NCBI GenBank assembly: GCA_003244145.1
Contig: QHBM01000072.1
Span: forward strand, 6,863-46,751
Length of the DNA stretch: 39,889 bases
Direction: 5' to 3'
DNA from: Chthoniobacterales bacterium
GTDB taxonomy: Bacteria; Verrucomicrobiota; Verrucomicrobiia; Chthoniobacterales; UBA10450
Both the position numbers and the translations under genes were made by a program. The stretch's first letter is position 1. Every line of letters starts with the position of its first letter. A model generated the notes under the pieces. That model worked only from the letters and a program-made list of their open reading frames with translations. It searched no databases and was not told the origin of the DNA. Below are positions 1-9,396 of the stretch, piece by piece.

Positions 1-960
1 CGCCACAATCGCGGCCGGCAAAACCCAGGGCTCGCGGGCCGGTGCGACGACTGCCGCGGCCGGCGCGGCGACATCGACCGCGATGACGCGGTCGAATGTC
101 CGCACGACGCGCGGATGATCCGCACCGTCCATTCGAACGATCGCGTTCAGCGTCAGGTGCAAACTCTGCCGGCCGGATTGCCGCGGCCGGACCTCCCACT
201 TCCATTCTGTGGGCTCCGTGCGGCTGACCATCTGCGGCTCCTCCGGCGTGATCGAGTGAATCTCGAAGGCCTGCCCGACCAGCTTCGCCTCCATCAACCC
301 GGAAATCTGGACGCGCGCGGACTCGATCTTCACCGGTTCGCTGGTTTGCTCGCGAATGGCAGTGGTCAATTGTTCCGCCGTTTGCGCCGGGCTGAGAAGC
401 AAACGGACGAGCGCGGTTTGTTCCAGGCGCAGTTTCTCGGGAACGTTGAACGCCATCTGGCCCCAATCGAGTTTCTGGAGCGCGGCGTCGACTTCTTCGA
501 GAGACGTTCCGCCCGTGACGCTCGCAGAAGGCGAAGGCGCGGTTCTGCCTCCGCCTGAGCGTCGATTGAGGATGGAGAGGTCGGGCGTGGCGCTGGTCGA
601 ACCCGGAGGTGCGATCGGATCGAGTGGCTTCGGAAGAGGGACTTGCGGCATCGGTGCCGAGTCGGGCGCCGGCGGCCGCCGCGAACTCGCCTGGGCTTCG
701 GAGGCCTGTTTCTCCGCGGCGTCCTTGCGAGCCCTTTCGAGTTCTACTCTTTCCAGTTCTTCTCGCCTGGCCGATTCGGTCATGGTTGAAACGGTGGCGC
801 TCGGTGATGGCCCGAAGGTGGCGGGTGCTTCCGATTTTAGGGCGGTCGTCGGGCGCTCCCTAGGAGCCGCCGAGCGCTGGGCCATGCGCAAATAGCCAAA
901 CACCGCCAGCGCCGCGACGAAGGAGAATATGCCTGCCGCGATGGCCAGCCGTTTTTTCAT
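1..960 (-). CDS. Membrane-anchored protein with Pro/Ser-rich linker, 3' end beyond window (partial)
   Basis: An open frame runs from an ATG at 960 leftwards to base 1 with no stop, giving 320 codons; the C-terminus lies outside the window. Residues 1-3 are followed by KR and a single hydrophobic helix (about 5-24), so the protein is anchored by a signal anchor. A charged helical stretch rich in Glu/Arg/Lys/Ala (about 58-95) leads into a Pro/Ser-rich linker (to about 150). From about 150 there is a folded region with alternating hydrophobic strands and a Glu-Trp-Lys-Trp-Glu-Val segment. That last part reminds me of beta-sandwich modules at the ends of membrane-anchored bacterial proteins, but I cannot name the family. 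Function unknown. It is divergent from the cupin gene at 1029. The frame itself is well supported: no stop in 320 codons and a coherent domain layout. Confidence 0.72.
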   Translation of the reverse strand, partial: MKKRLAIAAGIFSFVAALAVFGYLRMAQRSAAPRERPTTALKSEAPATFGPSPSATVSTMTESARREELERVELERARKDAAEKQASEAQASSRRPPAPDSAPMPQVPLPKPLDPIAPPGSTSATPDLSILNRRSGGGRTAPSPSASVTGGTSLEEVDAALQKLDWGQMAFNVPEKLRLEQTALVRLLLSPAQTAEQLTTAIREQTSEPVKIESARVQISGLMEAKLVGQAFEIHSITPEEPQMVSRTEPTEWKWEVRPRQSGRQSLHLTLNAIVRMDGADHPRVVRTFDRVIAVDVAAPAAAVVAPAREPWVLPAAIVA

Positions 961-1028
961 GAAGCTATTGGCACTGCCTGTTTTGCCATGACAACAGGCG
1001 GCCCTTTAGCACATCCTGCTTGGGAACC

Positions 1029-1508
1029 ATGCATAAAGTAAACACGAAAGACATCGCCGAAGACCCCTGGTCGTCGCCCAGTGGGAAATTCACAGGCGCG
1101 AGCAAAGGAATTTCGGAAGCACTGGGGAGAAAACCGTTTTCGACCGACCTTAACGAGCGTCATCCTTTTGATGTGGAGATCACTCGTATTCCTCCCGGGA
1201 AAACGCCGTTCCCGTATCATTCGCACAGCGCGCAGTGGGAGTTCTATCACGTGATCTCGGGCAAAGGCATGGTCCGGCATAAGGATGGAACTACAGCGAT
1301 CGAAACGGCCGACGCCTTCCTCTTTCGACCGGATGAACCGCATCAGTTTACCAACGTTGGCTCCGAGGATCTCCTTCTCTACGTGGTCGCGGATAATCCG
1401 ACCGGTGAATCTTCCTACTATCCCGACAGCAAGAAGTGGCTGGTGCGCTCACCCGAACGCAGACTTATGCGGGGCGAATCGCTCGACTACTACGACGGCG
1501 AAGAATGA
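1029..1508 (+). CDS. Cupin domain protein
   Basis: A 159-residue single-domain cupin. The first cupin motif is visible around PYHSHSAQWEFYHVISGKG, with two His and a Glu in the usual metal-ligand spacing. The second motif is the later FRPDEPHQFTN stretch, where His is the fourth ligand. Such proteins bind a metal or a small sugar/acid ligand, or act as isomerases or dioxygenases; the sequence does not tell which. The length matches a stand-alone cupin_2 protein. I chose ATG 1029 because a TTG nine bases earlier adds only three residues and the ATG has a short purine stretch (GGGA) upstream. It is monocistronic: the left neighbour is divergent and the next gene starts about 100 bp downstream. 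Confidence 0.85.
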   Translation: MHKVNTKDIAEDPWSSPSGKFTGASKGISEALGRKPFSTDLNERHPFDVEITRIPPGKTPFPYHSHSAQWEFYHVISGKGMVRHKDGTTAIETADAFLFRPDEPHQFTNVGSEDLLLYVVADNPTGESSYYPDSKKWLVRSPERRLMRGESLDYYDGEE

Positions 1509-1605
1509 CCATTCCACCTGGCTGCCAGTCCCTTCGCTTTGATCCAGTCGTGTTAGGGCTTGGGCCAAATGTGCTCGTAGACCTAAGCGCTGCTTGCTAG
1601 GATCA

Positions 1606-2187
1606 ATGAAAACTACTCGTAATCGCATGGACAAAAAAATAAGAACCCAGGCAGGTAAGCCCGGCCCGCGGCGCGTTCGCTACAGCGTGGCCGCCAGTTT
1701 GGATGGCTTCATCGCGGGCCCCAAGAGCGAGCACGACTGGATTATCATGGATCCGACAATCGATTTCGCTGCTCTTTCCCGGGAATTCGACACAGTCCTC
1801 ATGGGCAGGCGCACCTTTGAGCAAGCGCAGAAAGGCGGAGGCAGCGTTATGCCGGGAATGAGAACGATCGTTTGCTCGCGGACGCTGCACGCAAGCGACT
1901 ATCCCAAAATAACAGTTACCTCGAAGGTAGTGGAAACAATCTCGGCGCTAAGGGCGAAGCCGGGAAAAGACATCTGGCTCTTTGGCGGCGGCGAGCTTTT
2001 CCGAAGTATGCTCGATTTGAACCTCGTCGATACGGTCGAGGTCGCTCTGATTCCGATCCTGCTGAGTCAGGGCATCCCGCTCCTGCCGCCGGGCTCCCGC
2101 TCACCTTCCTTGCGTCTAACCGAGAGCAAAACCCTGCCGACTGGGATTGTCATGCTGAAGTATGAGCTGAACCATGGTGCTAGTTGA
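1606..2187 (+). CDS. Dihydrofolate reductase-like (RibD C-terminal domain) protein
   Basis: A 193-residue protein of the RibD-C/DHFR fold. The N-terminal strand with SVAASLDGFIAGP, the LMGRRTFE segment (the NADPH-contacting region of the family) and the LFGGGELFRSML loop are all present in the usual order. These proteins bind NADPH and reduce a pterin- or pyrimidine-like substrate; stand-alone copies such as this, similar in length to YyaP/YwjB-type proteins, have no established substrate. It is not a full RibD, because the deaminase domain is missing. ATG 1606 is preceded by AGGATC; a TTG at 1594 and an ATG at 1627 are alternatives. It converges with the hydrolase-like gene at 2203. Confidence 0.86.
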   Translation: MKTTRNRMDKKIRTQAGKPGPRRVRYSVAASLDGFIAGPKSEHDWIIMDPTIDFAALSREFDTVLMGRRTFEQAQKGGGSVMPGMRTIVCSRTLHASDYPKITVTSKVVETISALRAKPGKDIWLFGGGELFRSMLDLNLVDTVEVALIPILLSQGIPLLPPGSRSPSLRLTESKTLPTGIVMLKYELNHGAS

Positions 2188-2202
2188 CCGGGCGGTGCGC
2201 TT

Positions 2203-3006
2203 CTAAAACCTTCCGAGCTGCCGGAACCATTGCAGGGCTCGCCGCACTTCAGTCATCTTCAACTGGTGCCCACCCGCAAATTGCTCGAGCCGCACGCGCT
2301 TGAAACCGGTTCGCTCCAGCGAAACCTTCACTACACCGTGGGCTTGCGGCGTGGCGATCGGATCGCGATCACCACTGCTAAGCCAGACCGGCACTTCCAG
2401 AAAACCTGCACCCGGGTGATAGGTTTTGTAGCTCTCCCCTAGGCGGTCTTCGTTAATCCCGCTTAGAAAAAATCCGCACACCCTCACCGATCCACTTTTC
2501 GCCAGCATCGCGCCCAGGATGCCGCTCCGCTTCGAACCTCCGGAGAAACCCGCGAAGGCCACGGGCCACTTGGAACTTTGGGGCCACTCCTTTCGGATCG
2601 TTTCGAGCGCGGCCCCGAGCAGACCGAGCCGCCATTGTGTGGAATCGATCCGCGGCGTGATGGTCGCGTCCGACCCGAGAACAATCCAGCCTTCCGCCGT
2701 GGCGGGAGCGCGATACCAATCCGCGTCCATCGCGCTGGTGCGGTTGAAGTCGCTCGTCGAAGTAACGATCAGGATCGGCCAGCTCCGCCCCGGATCGAAC
2801 CCCGGTGGAAACGTGAGCACAGCGCGTCCTGTTTCTACTCTGGGATTGCCGGCCTGCGCGGCCAGATCCTGAAAATATTTCGAGACCGGGAAGCGGATTT
2901 CAATCTTGCCGCCGCCTTGCACATTTTGGCCTGCCAGGGTGACGGCTTCTGAGACTGAAGCAGTGAGCAGAGCAAGGGGAAAAACGAAAGCAATTAAGCG
3001 CCGCAT
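2203..3006 (-). CDS. Secreted alpha/beta-hydrolase-like protein
   Basis: A 267-residue protein starting with a clear signal peptide (Arg-Arg, then a hydrophobic core to about residue 21), so it is probably exported. The rest fits an alpha/beta hydrolase fold. GFSGGS at 153-158 gives a nucleophile-elbow Ser155, SGDRDP puts a candidate acid at Asp213/Asp215, and the late AGGHQL gives His247. The spacing is right for a catalytic triad. The substrate is not evident; an esterase or peptidase-like role is possible. The closest neighbour is the FkbM methyltransferase gene 18 bp upstream on the same strand, so the two may be co-transcribed. There is no clear lid domain. Confidence 0.75.
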   Translation of the reverse strand: MRRLIAFVFPLALLTASVSEAVTLAGQNVQGGGKIEIRFPVSKYFQDLAAQAGNPRVETGRAVLTFPPGFDPGRSWPILIVTSTSDFNRTSAMDADWYRAPATAEGWIVLGSDATITPRIDSTQWRLGLLGAALETIRKEWPQSSKWPVAFAGFSGGSKRSGILGAMLAKSGSVRVCGFFLSGINEDRLGESYKTYHPGAGFLEVPVWLSSGDRDPIATPQAHGVVKVSLERTGFKRVRLEQFAGGHQLKMTEVRRALQWFRQLGRF

Positions 3007-3024
3007 AAAAGAAAGTATCGCGAG

Positions 3025-3750
3025 CTAGTTGATCTGGCGAAAGGTGGCATTGGCCTGGACCAGGTCACCGTCCGGAGCGTGCACGATATTCGACAAGCCG
3101 CATAACTTGAATCCGCGGCGGGAAAGAAATTCGTTCATGTCCCAGAAAAGCCAGGCGCCGGCATAAAGCTGCTCGAAAAAAACTTCGGTGTAGATCACGC
3201 GGACCCGATCGAGCATTTGTTCGCCCGCGGTCAGGACGAGGCGCTCCGCGCCCTGCAGATCGAGCTTGAGCAGATCCACCGATTCCAAGCGCTGTTCTTT
3301 CATCAGGGTGGACAGGATCATCGTCGTTACCTTCACCGTTTGCGCGACCCGCAGATCACGGGCGAACCATTCGGAATTCCGAGGATCGATGGCCAGGAGC
3401 GAACTGGAAGCTTCCGAGCGGTTGATCTCGAATTGCGCCTCGCCGTCGCTGTCAGAAAGGGCAGTGGAAACGACGGTAACCCGCGGATCCCCGGCGTATT
3501 TTGCGCGTAACTTTTCCGCGAGATCGGGAATCGCTTCGACCAACACGAGGCGCTCCGGGTGATGCAACTGGAGAAACGCATCGGCGAACGCGCCCTGATT
3601 CGCCCCAGCATCGATGACGCAGCGATAATTCAGTCGCGGCAGATGCCGAAGGTTCCGAAAGGCGCGGCGGTATTGCTTGTCGACGAGCGCCCTGAGTTCC
3701 TGCCGAAAACGGGTCAGACCGGACACTTTGGATTCGGAACGAGATTTCAT
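3025..3750 (-). CDS. FkbM family methyltransferase
   Basis: A class I SAM-dependent methyltransferase of the FkbM type, 241 residues from ATG 3750. The SAM-binding motif I is VIDAGANQGAF (about 45-55), the acidic end of strand 2 is LVEAIP, and the later KLDLQGAE segment is the hallmark FkbM motif near the active site. Family members O-methylate sugars, polyketides or other small molecules; nothing nearby identifies the substrate. A GTG at 3786 would add 12 residues, but the extension is not conserved-looking and the ATG is preceded by GGAA. The gene is divergent from tatA and lies 18 bp upstream of the hydrolase-like gene on the same strand. Confidence 0.86.
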   Translation of the reverse strand: MKSRSESKVSGLTRFRQELRALVDKQYRRAFRNLRHLPRLNYRCVIDAGANQGAFADAFLQLHHPERLVLVEAIPDLAEKLRAKYAGDPRVTVVSTALSDSDGEAQFEINRSEASSSLLAIDPRNSEWFARDLRVAQTVKVTTMILSTLMKEQRLESVDLLKLDLQGAERLVLTAGEQMLDRVRVIYTEVFFEQLYAGAWLFWDMNEFLSRRGFKLCGLSNIVHAPDGDLVQANATFRQIN

Positions 3751-3854
3751 TTCCAGCGACGGGCGGGCGCTGCGGCACTGTGACACAGCCGCCGCGCGCG
3801 CGTCATCAGGAAATACCTTGCAACTTTGGCCGATGGGCAGATGCTTTGCCTCGT

Positions 3855-4169
3855 ATGAACTTCCTGGCCAGTTTCATGAATGTCGGCGGGCCGGATTTGA
3901 TCATCATCCTGTTGATCATTCTCGTTCTGTTTGGCGCGAAGAAGTTGCCCGACCTTGCGCGAGGGATGGGCCAGGCAATCAAGGAATTTCAGAAGGCCAA
4001 GGATGAGTTCAGCGACGAGCTGCACTCCGCCGGCAAGACGGACCCCAAGACCGATGTTCGCACACCGGCAGCCACCGTTCCACGGATCGAGAACCAAACG
4101 GCCGCGGCGCCCACCACACCCGCGCCGGATCAGGCGCGAGTGCCGAGCGACCGAGCCGACCAGGTTTAA
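3855..4169 (+). CDS. tatA: Sec-independent protein translocase subunit TatA/TatB type
   Basis: A 104-residue Tat translocase subunit. One N-terminal membrane helix (about 13-25, rich in Ile/Leu) is followed directly by FGAKKLPDLARGMG, the conserved hinge and amphipathic helix of TatA/B. A charged, Pro/Ala/Thr-rich tail makes up the rest. TatA forms the pore of the twin-arginine pathway that exports folded proteins. The hinge and the short amphipathic helix favour TatA over TatB, but assignment between the two from sequence alone is not certain. ATG 3855 is preferred; Met at 3876 is a possible later start. No tatC is present in the window. Confidence 0.9.
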   Translation: MNFLASFMNVGGPDLIIILLIILVLFGAKKLPDLARGMGQAIKEFQKAKDEFSDELHSAGKTDPKTDVRTPAATVPRIENQTAAAPTTPAPDQARVPSDRADQV

Positions 4170-4257
4170 CTCGTCGGTGAGTTGACTTTGCACGGCGTTG
4201 CGACACAGTCGCGACTCGCGCGTGACGAGCGCCCCCGCCGTCTCCGCTCCAATCATC

Positions 4258-4533
4258 ATGCCCGAGTTAGACCTTCGCACCCAGATCAAGGAAATGCTGG
4301 TCAAGAATCTGATGCTGCAGACCACGGCGGCCGAGATCGGCGACGATCTTCCGCTCTTCGGTCCCGGCGGTTTGGGACTCGATTCCATCGACGCGCTCGA
4401 GCTCGTCGTCAGCATGGAAAAAACTTTCGGCGTGGGCGTGCCCAATTCCGAAGTCGCGGCCAAAGCGCTTCGGACCGTAAACACCATTCACGATTACATT
4501 CTGGAAAAGCGCGCGGCGGCTCCGTCCGCGTAA
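4258..4533 (+). CDS. Acyl carrier protein
   Basis: A 91-residue stand-alone carrier protein. The phosphopantetheine site is GLGLDSID with Ser43, in the standard position between helix I and helix II, and the following helix (LELVVSMEKTFGV) is acidic and typical of the family. The gene is not next to fab genes, so it is probably a specialised carrier rather than the housekeeping AcpP. Its closest relatives by pattern are carriers associated with lipid or polyketide-like modifications, but that is inference. ATG 4258 is chosen because the frame upstream lacks family character. It converges with the LOG-family gene, leaving only 4 bp between the stops. Confidence 0.86.
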   Translation: MPELDLRTQIKEMLVKNLMLQTTAAEIGDDLPLFGPGGLGLDSIDALELVVSMEKTFGVGVPNSEVAAKALRTVNTIHDYILEKRAAAPSA

Positions 4534-4537
4534 TGAG

Positions 4538-5647
4538 TTACGAACTCAATTCGGCGGCGTTGATAGCGTCGATCAATTGACGAAACCGGCCGAAGCTCCG
4601 GCGATGGGGAGTGAGCGCGAGTCGGGGCAAGTCCCAGATTTCCGGCTCGTTCTTCTCCTGGCGCAACGCGCTGCATTGGATGATTTCGCCGCTCCGCACG
4701 ATGTCCGCAAAATGGTGATTTAACTCCGCGATCGCCTTTTGGGAAAGTTTTTGGCTGAGGCGGATGACGAGCTGTTCGCCAACCCAGCGCGACGATTGAT
4801 AGACGCGATAAAAATCCACGATCTCCCGCACGGCCTCGGTCACGTTGGGCACGCGCTTGAAAAAATGAAAATCCTCCGGGCCGATGTAACCGAATTTGAA
4901 TAGATGGTCGGTGAGAAATTTCATCCAAGTTTCCCAGTAGGTGCCGCCGGGCCGATCGAGCAGCACCACGGGAATAATGCGAGCCTTGCCGGTCTGCATC
5001 AGGGTGAGAACCTCGAAGCCTTCATCCATCGTGCCGAAGCCGCCGGGGAAGAGCGCGAAGGCGTGGGTCTCTTTGACGAAGTTTAGTTTGCGCGTGAAGA
5101 AATAGTTGAAATTGATGAGCTTCGGATCGCCTTCGATGATCGGGTTCGCGCGTTGCTCGAACGGCAGCCGAATGTTGAGACCGAAGCCGTGCTCGCGCCC
5201 GGCCCCTTTCTGGGCCGCCCCCATGATGCCGTCGCCACCGCCGGTGATGACCATGTAATTCTGCGCGACCATTTCGCGCGCGAATTCCTCCGCCACTTCG
5301 TATTGCGCATCGCTGGGCGGCGTCCGCGCCGACCCGAAGACACAAACCTTGCGGAACTGGCGGTAGTTAGAAAACACTTTGGCGGCGTAACGCATTTCCT
5401 TGAGCGACCGGCTCATCAACTTGAGATCGCCGGTGCCCATTTTGTCTCGCGCCATCTTCAGCGCCGTGATGATGATCTCCTCAATCAGGTCCGGAGATTT
5501 TTCGGCGCCCCAATCCGCTACGAGCTGGCGAACGCGCGCTTCAAACGCAGGATCGACGTTCGATTGACGGTGCGTCGGCTGATCGGGGGTCGCTCCTGCG
5601 GTGAAATCTTCCACCGTGAAGTTTCGCTGCACCACGACGGAGTGCAC
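4538..5647 (-). CDS. LOG family (TIGR00730-type) Rossmann-fold protein
   Basis: A Rossmann-fold protein of the lysine-decarboxylase-like/LOG superfamily. A helical N-terminal part (about the first 100 residues) is followed by VCVFGSAR, a GGGDGIMGA loop and the signature PGGFGTMDEGFE, which binds the nucleotide phosphate and holds the catalytic Glu. LOG enzymes hydrolyse nucleoside 5'-monophosphates (cytokinin-riboside phosphates in plants, AMP-like nucleotides in bacteria). This copy is longer than the about 190-residue LOG proteins and has a C-terminal extension of about 130 residues, so it belongs to the larger bacterial subgroup. The start is uncertain: the open frame reaches 5836, but that part overlaps the upstream gene. 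GTG 5647 is the first plausible start after that gene's stop. Confidence 0.82.
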   Translation of the reverse strand: MHSVVVQRNFTVEDFTAGATPDQPTHRQSNVDPAFEARVRQLVADWGAEKSPDLIEEIIITALKMARDKMGTGDLKLMSRSLKEMRYAAKVFSNYRQFRKVCVFGSARTPPSDAQYEVAEEFAREMVAQNYMVITGGGDGIMGAAQKGAGREHGFGLNIRLPFEQRANPIIEGDPKLINFNYFFTRKLNFVKETHAFALFPGGFGTMDEGFEVLTLMQTGKARIIPVVLLDRPGGTYWETWMKFLTDHLFKFGYIGPEDFHFFKRVPNVTEAVREIVDFYRVYQSSRWVGEQLVIRLSQKLSQKAIAELNHHFADIVRSGEIIQCSALRQEKNEPEIWDLPRLALTPHRRSFGRFRQLIDAINAAELSS

Positions 5648-5679
5648 GTGGAAAATTTTGGGCTCGACGGAGACCCGGC

Positions 5680-6648
5680 CTAACGGATCAAGTCCGACAA
5701 AATTTCGCGCATCTGGCGAATGGGCAACGAGAAGTGGCCCGCGTTTTCGACCAGATGAAATTCGCAGTTGGGGAGACGAGCGGCGATTTGCTCGGCCAGA
5801 CGAAAGGAAAAGGTGCGGTCCTTTTTTCCGTGCCACAGCCGCACGGACACACGCACTTCCTCCAGCGGAAATCCCCAGGGCTGCGCATAAATCTCGGCAT
5901 CAGCCATCACTCCTTCGACAGAGGCGCGCCAGGCTTGCCGCGCGCTTTCGAAGCAGGCATCGAACGAGCGGGAGTCGCGCAGGACGTTCGCATCGCAGGG
6001 CTGGAGGATTTTGAGCAGGAGCGGCCGGAGGCGAAGAGGCGGCTTTATCGATGCAAACGGCCGCGCAATATGGAAGAGAGCTCGCAATAAACGCGGCCGC
6101 GTTTCTCGCAGCGTCAGCAGTTTCTGGTGGAGCGGGAAGAGATCGCTCCAGTCGGTCAGTTCCGCGATGGGCGGCGCGCCGCTCACGACCGCGATCGCCT
6201 CGACGCGCTCCGGCATCGCCCAAGCGCTGGCGAAAGCGTAAGGCGCTCCCCCCGAGATGCCGAGGATGCGGAACCGCCTTATTTCCAAATGCGCCGCCAG
6301 CCGTTCGAGTAACGGCGGCCAATCGAGCAAGGTGCGCTCCGGATGGAGCGGCGAATCTCGAATGCCCGGCCGGTCGGGCGAGATAATGCGCACACCGAGA
6401 TCGCACGCGGCGTCGTGGGTGATCTCCGCCATGGTCCGGGAGCTGGGCCAGCCGTGACAAAAAAATACAGGAGTGCCTTGGGGATCGCCATATTCGCAGA
6501 AAGCGACCTCCGGACTGTTCTCGCGCCGGAGGATTTGTATCTCGCCCTTCACGCCGTTAGTGTAGGGGCAGTTCAAAGGAGTCGCATCGAAATGAAAATG
6601 GCGCTCGTCAGGTACTGCTTTCCACTCGATAATCTTTTTCATGCGCAC
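5680..6648 (-). CDS. Alpha/beta hydrolase
   Basis: A 322-residue alpha/beta-fold hydrolase. The oxyanion-loop motif HGWP is at 65-68, the nucleophile elbow GISGGAP places the catalytic Ser at 132, an acid is available at Asp277 (HGKKDRTF), and ENAGHFSLP gives His305. The triad is complete and well spaced. No signal peptide is visible, so it is likely cytoplasmic. Family members include esterases, epoxide hydrolases and haloperoxidase-like enzymes; the cap region between about 155 and 250 does not point to a particular substrate. It lies 32 bp upstream of the LOG-family gene on the same strand. An ATG at 6642 is an alternative start. Confidence 0.86.
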   Translation of the reverse strand: MRMKKIIEWKAVPDERHFHFDATPLNCPYTNGVKGEIQILRRENSPEVAFCEYGDPQGTPVFFCHGWPSSRTMAEITHDAACDLGVRIISPDRPGIRDSPLHPERTLLDWPPLLERLAAHLEIRRFRILGISGGAPYAFASAWAMPERVEAIAVVSGAPPIAELTDWSDLFPLHQKLLTLRETRPRLLRALFHIARPFASIKPPLRLRPLLLKILQPCDANVLRDSRSFDACFESARQAWRASVEGVMADAEIYAQPWGFPLEEVRVSVRLWHGKKDRTFSFRLAEQIAARLPNCEFHLVENAGHFSLPIRQMREILSDLIR

Positions 6649-6671
6649 ACCGCGCCGCTGAATTTCGTATC

Positions 6672-7064
6672 ATGAGTATGAACGACCACCAACACCACCC
6701 GGCTGGCAAAATCACTCTACACGGCGACGGCTTGGGCGCGGCCTCACCCGATATGGTGGAAAAGCGCGCCAGAGAAATCGCCCTGATCGCGGAACGCGAT
6801 CCGGATGAATTCTCGGATGCGGATTGGGACCAGGCGCGGCGCGAATTGCTGGGCGACCAGAACTCCAATGCGCCGGAAGAAACCGACGACAATGCCGAAG
6901 TCGTCGAGGAATGGAATGTCGTTGCTTCGTCCAACGGACATCGTGCCCCCAGAATTGAAGACGACGAGAATGTGGGCGAGCAACTGGTGACTGACGGGAT
7001 CGAAGAGGCCGCGCACGATCAAATGCTCGAAGCCCGCCGGGAAGAGCTTCAGCAAGAAGGCTGA
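6672..7064 (+). CDS. Small acidic hypothetical protein
   Basis: A 130-residue protein with no signal peptide or membrane segment. It is strongly acidic, with repeated Glu/Asp runs. The N-terminal half has a helical look (DMVEKRAREIALI and DADWDQARRELLG); the middle looks disordered. I do not recognise a family. Reading-frame support comes from the continuous frame with a well-placed ATG at 6672, divergent from the hydrolase at 6648, and from ending 6 bp before egtB. It could be co-transcribed with the ergothioneine genes. A stress or desiccation role is conceivable for such a hydrophilic protein, but there is no direct evidence. Confidence 0.68.
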   Translation: MSMNDHQHHPAGKITLHGDGLGAASPDMVEKRAREIALIAERDPDEFSDADWDQARRELLGDQNSNAPEETDDNAEVVEEWNVVASSNGHRAPRIEDDENVGEQLVTDGIEEAAHDQMLEARREELQQEG

Positions 7065-7070
7065 TTTTTT

Positions 7071-8416
<1,346 letters not shown>

Positions 8417-8420
<4 letters not shown>

Positions 8421-9391
8421 GCGGCGTCCCCGGCCGGGTCAACGTGCTCGATCTCGAGCCGGTCAGTGAAGATTTTCTTGCCGAAGTCGTCGCGGGACTT
8501 TCCAGTTCGCCCCGATCGCTTCCGTGCAAATTTTTCTACGACGAGCGCGGCGCGGAGCTGTTCCAAAAAATCTGCGAGCTGCCGGAGTATTATATCACCC
8601 GGACGGAGACGGAGCTGTTGCGGCGGCACGGCGGCGAAATGGCCGAATCCATCGGCGCGAACGCGGAGCTGATCGGCTTCGGCACCGGCGCGGGCGTGAA
8701 GACCCGGATGTTGCTCGAGCATTTGGAAAACCCGATCGCTTACGTGCCGGTCGATATTTCCAAGCAACGGCTCATAGAGTCTGCCGCCGAACTCGCCCGC
8801 GCCATGCCCGCGCTCGACATTTTGCCGGTCTGCGCCGATTACCTTCAGCCGCTCCAACTACCGAAATCGCTTCGCAAACCGGAGCACGTCGCCGTCTATT
8901 TTCCGGGCTCAACGATTGGAAATCTTGAGACGGACGTCGCCGCGGATTTTCTTCGCCGCGTTTGCCGCCTCTGCGGAAAAAGCGGCGGCTTGATTATCGG
9001 CGTCGATCTCCAGAAGGACCGCGCTGTTTTGGAAGCGGCCTACAACGACAGCGCCGGCGTCACCGCCGAGTTCAATTTGAATTTTCTCGTCCGCGCCAAC
9101 CGCGAGCTCGGCGCGGACTTCGATCTCCCGCTCTGGCGGCATCAGGCGATTTACAACGAGCGCCACGGCCGCATCGAGATGCACCTCATCAGCGAGGCGG
9201 ACCAGACGGTTCATGTCGGCGGCCGGGAATTTCCGTTTTCGCGCGGCGAAAAGATCATCACGGAATATTCCTACAAATACACCCAGGAAGGTTTCGTCCG
9301 CCTCGCCGTTTCCGCCGGCTTCCAGTTGGCGCGTGTCTGGACCGATCCGCAGCAGTTGTTTGCCGTTTTCCATTTCACCGTGGCAGACTAG
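8417..9391 (+). CDS. egtD: L-histidine N-alpha-methyltransferase EgtD
   Basis: A 324-residue SAM-dependent methyltransferase that makes hercynine by trimethylating histidine, the first step of ergothioneine synthesis. The family-specific N-terminal stretch KFFYDERGAELF followed by LPEYYITRTE is present. The SAM loop is GFGTGAG from about residue 87, FPGSTIGNLE carries the conserved Asn of the histidine pocket, and IEMHL lies in the C-terminal half. The real start is the ATG at 8417, which overlaps the egtB stop (ATGA); frames extending further upstream lie inside egtB. With egtB it forms the minimal ergothioneine gene pair. The ABC transporter gene follows 5 bp later. Confidence 0.93.
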
Positions 9392-9396
9392 CCCCG

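Noticed and set aside
5648-5836. N-terminal extension of the LOG-family protein
   Set aside because: The extra residues overlap the end of the alpha/beta hydrolase gene and are basic and low-complexity; the LOG family starts after this region.
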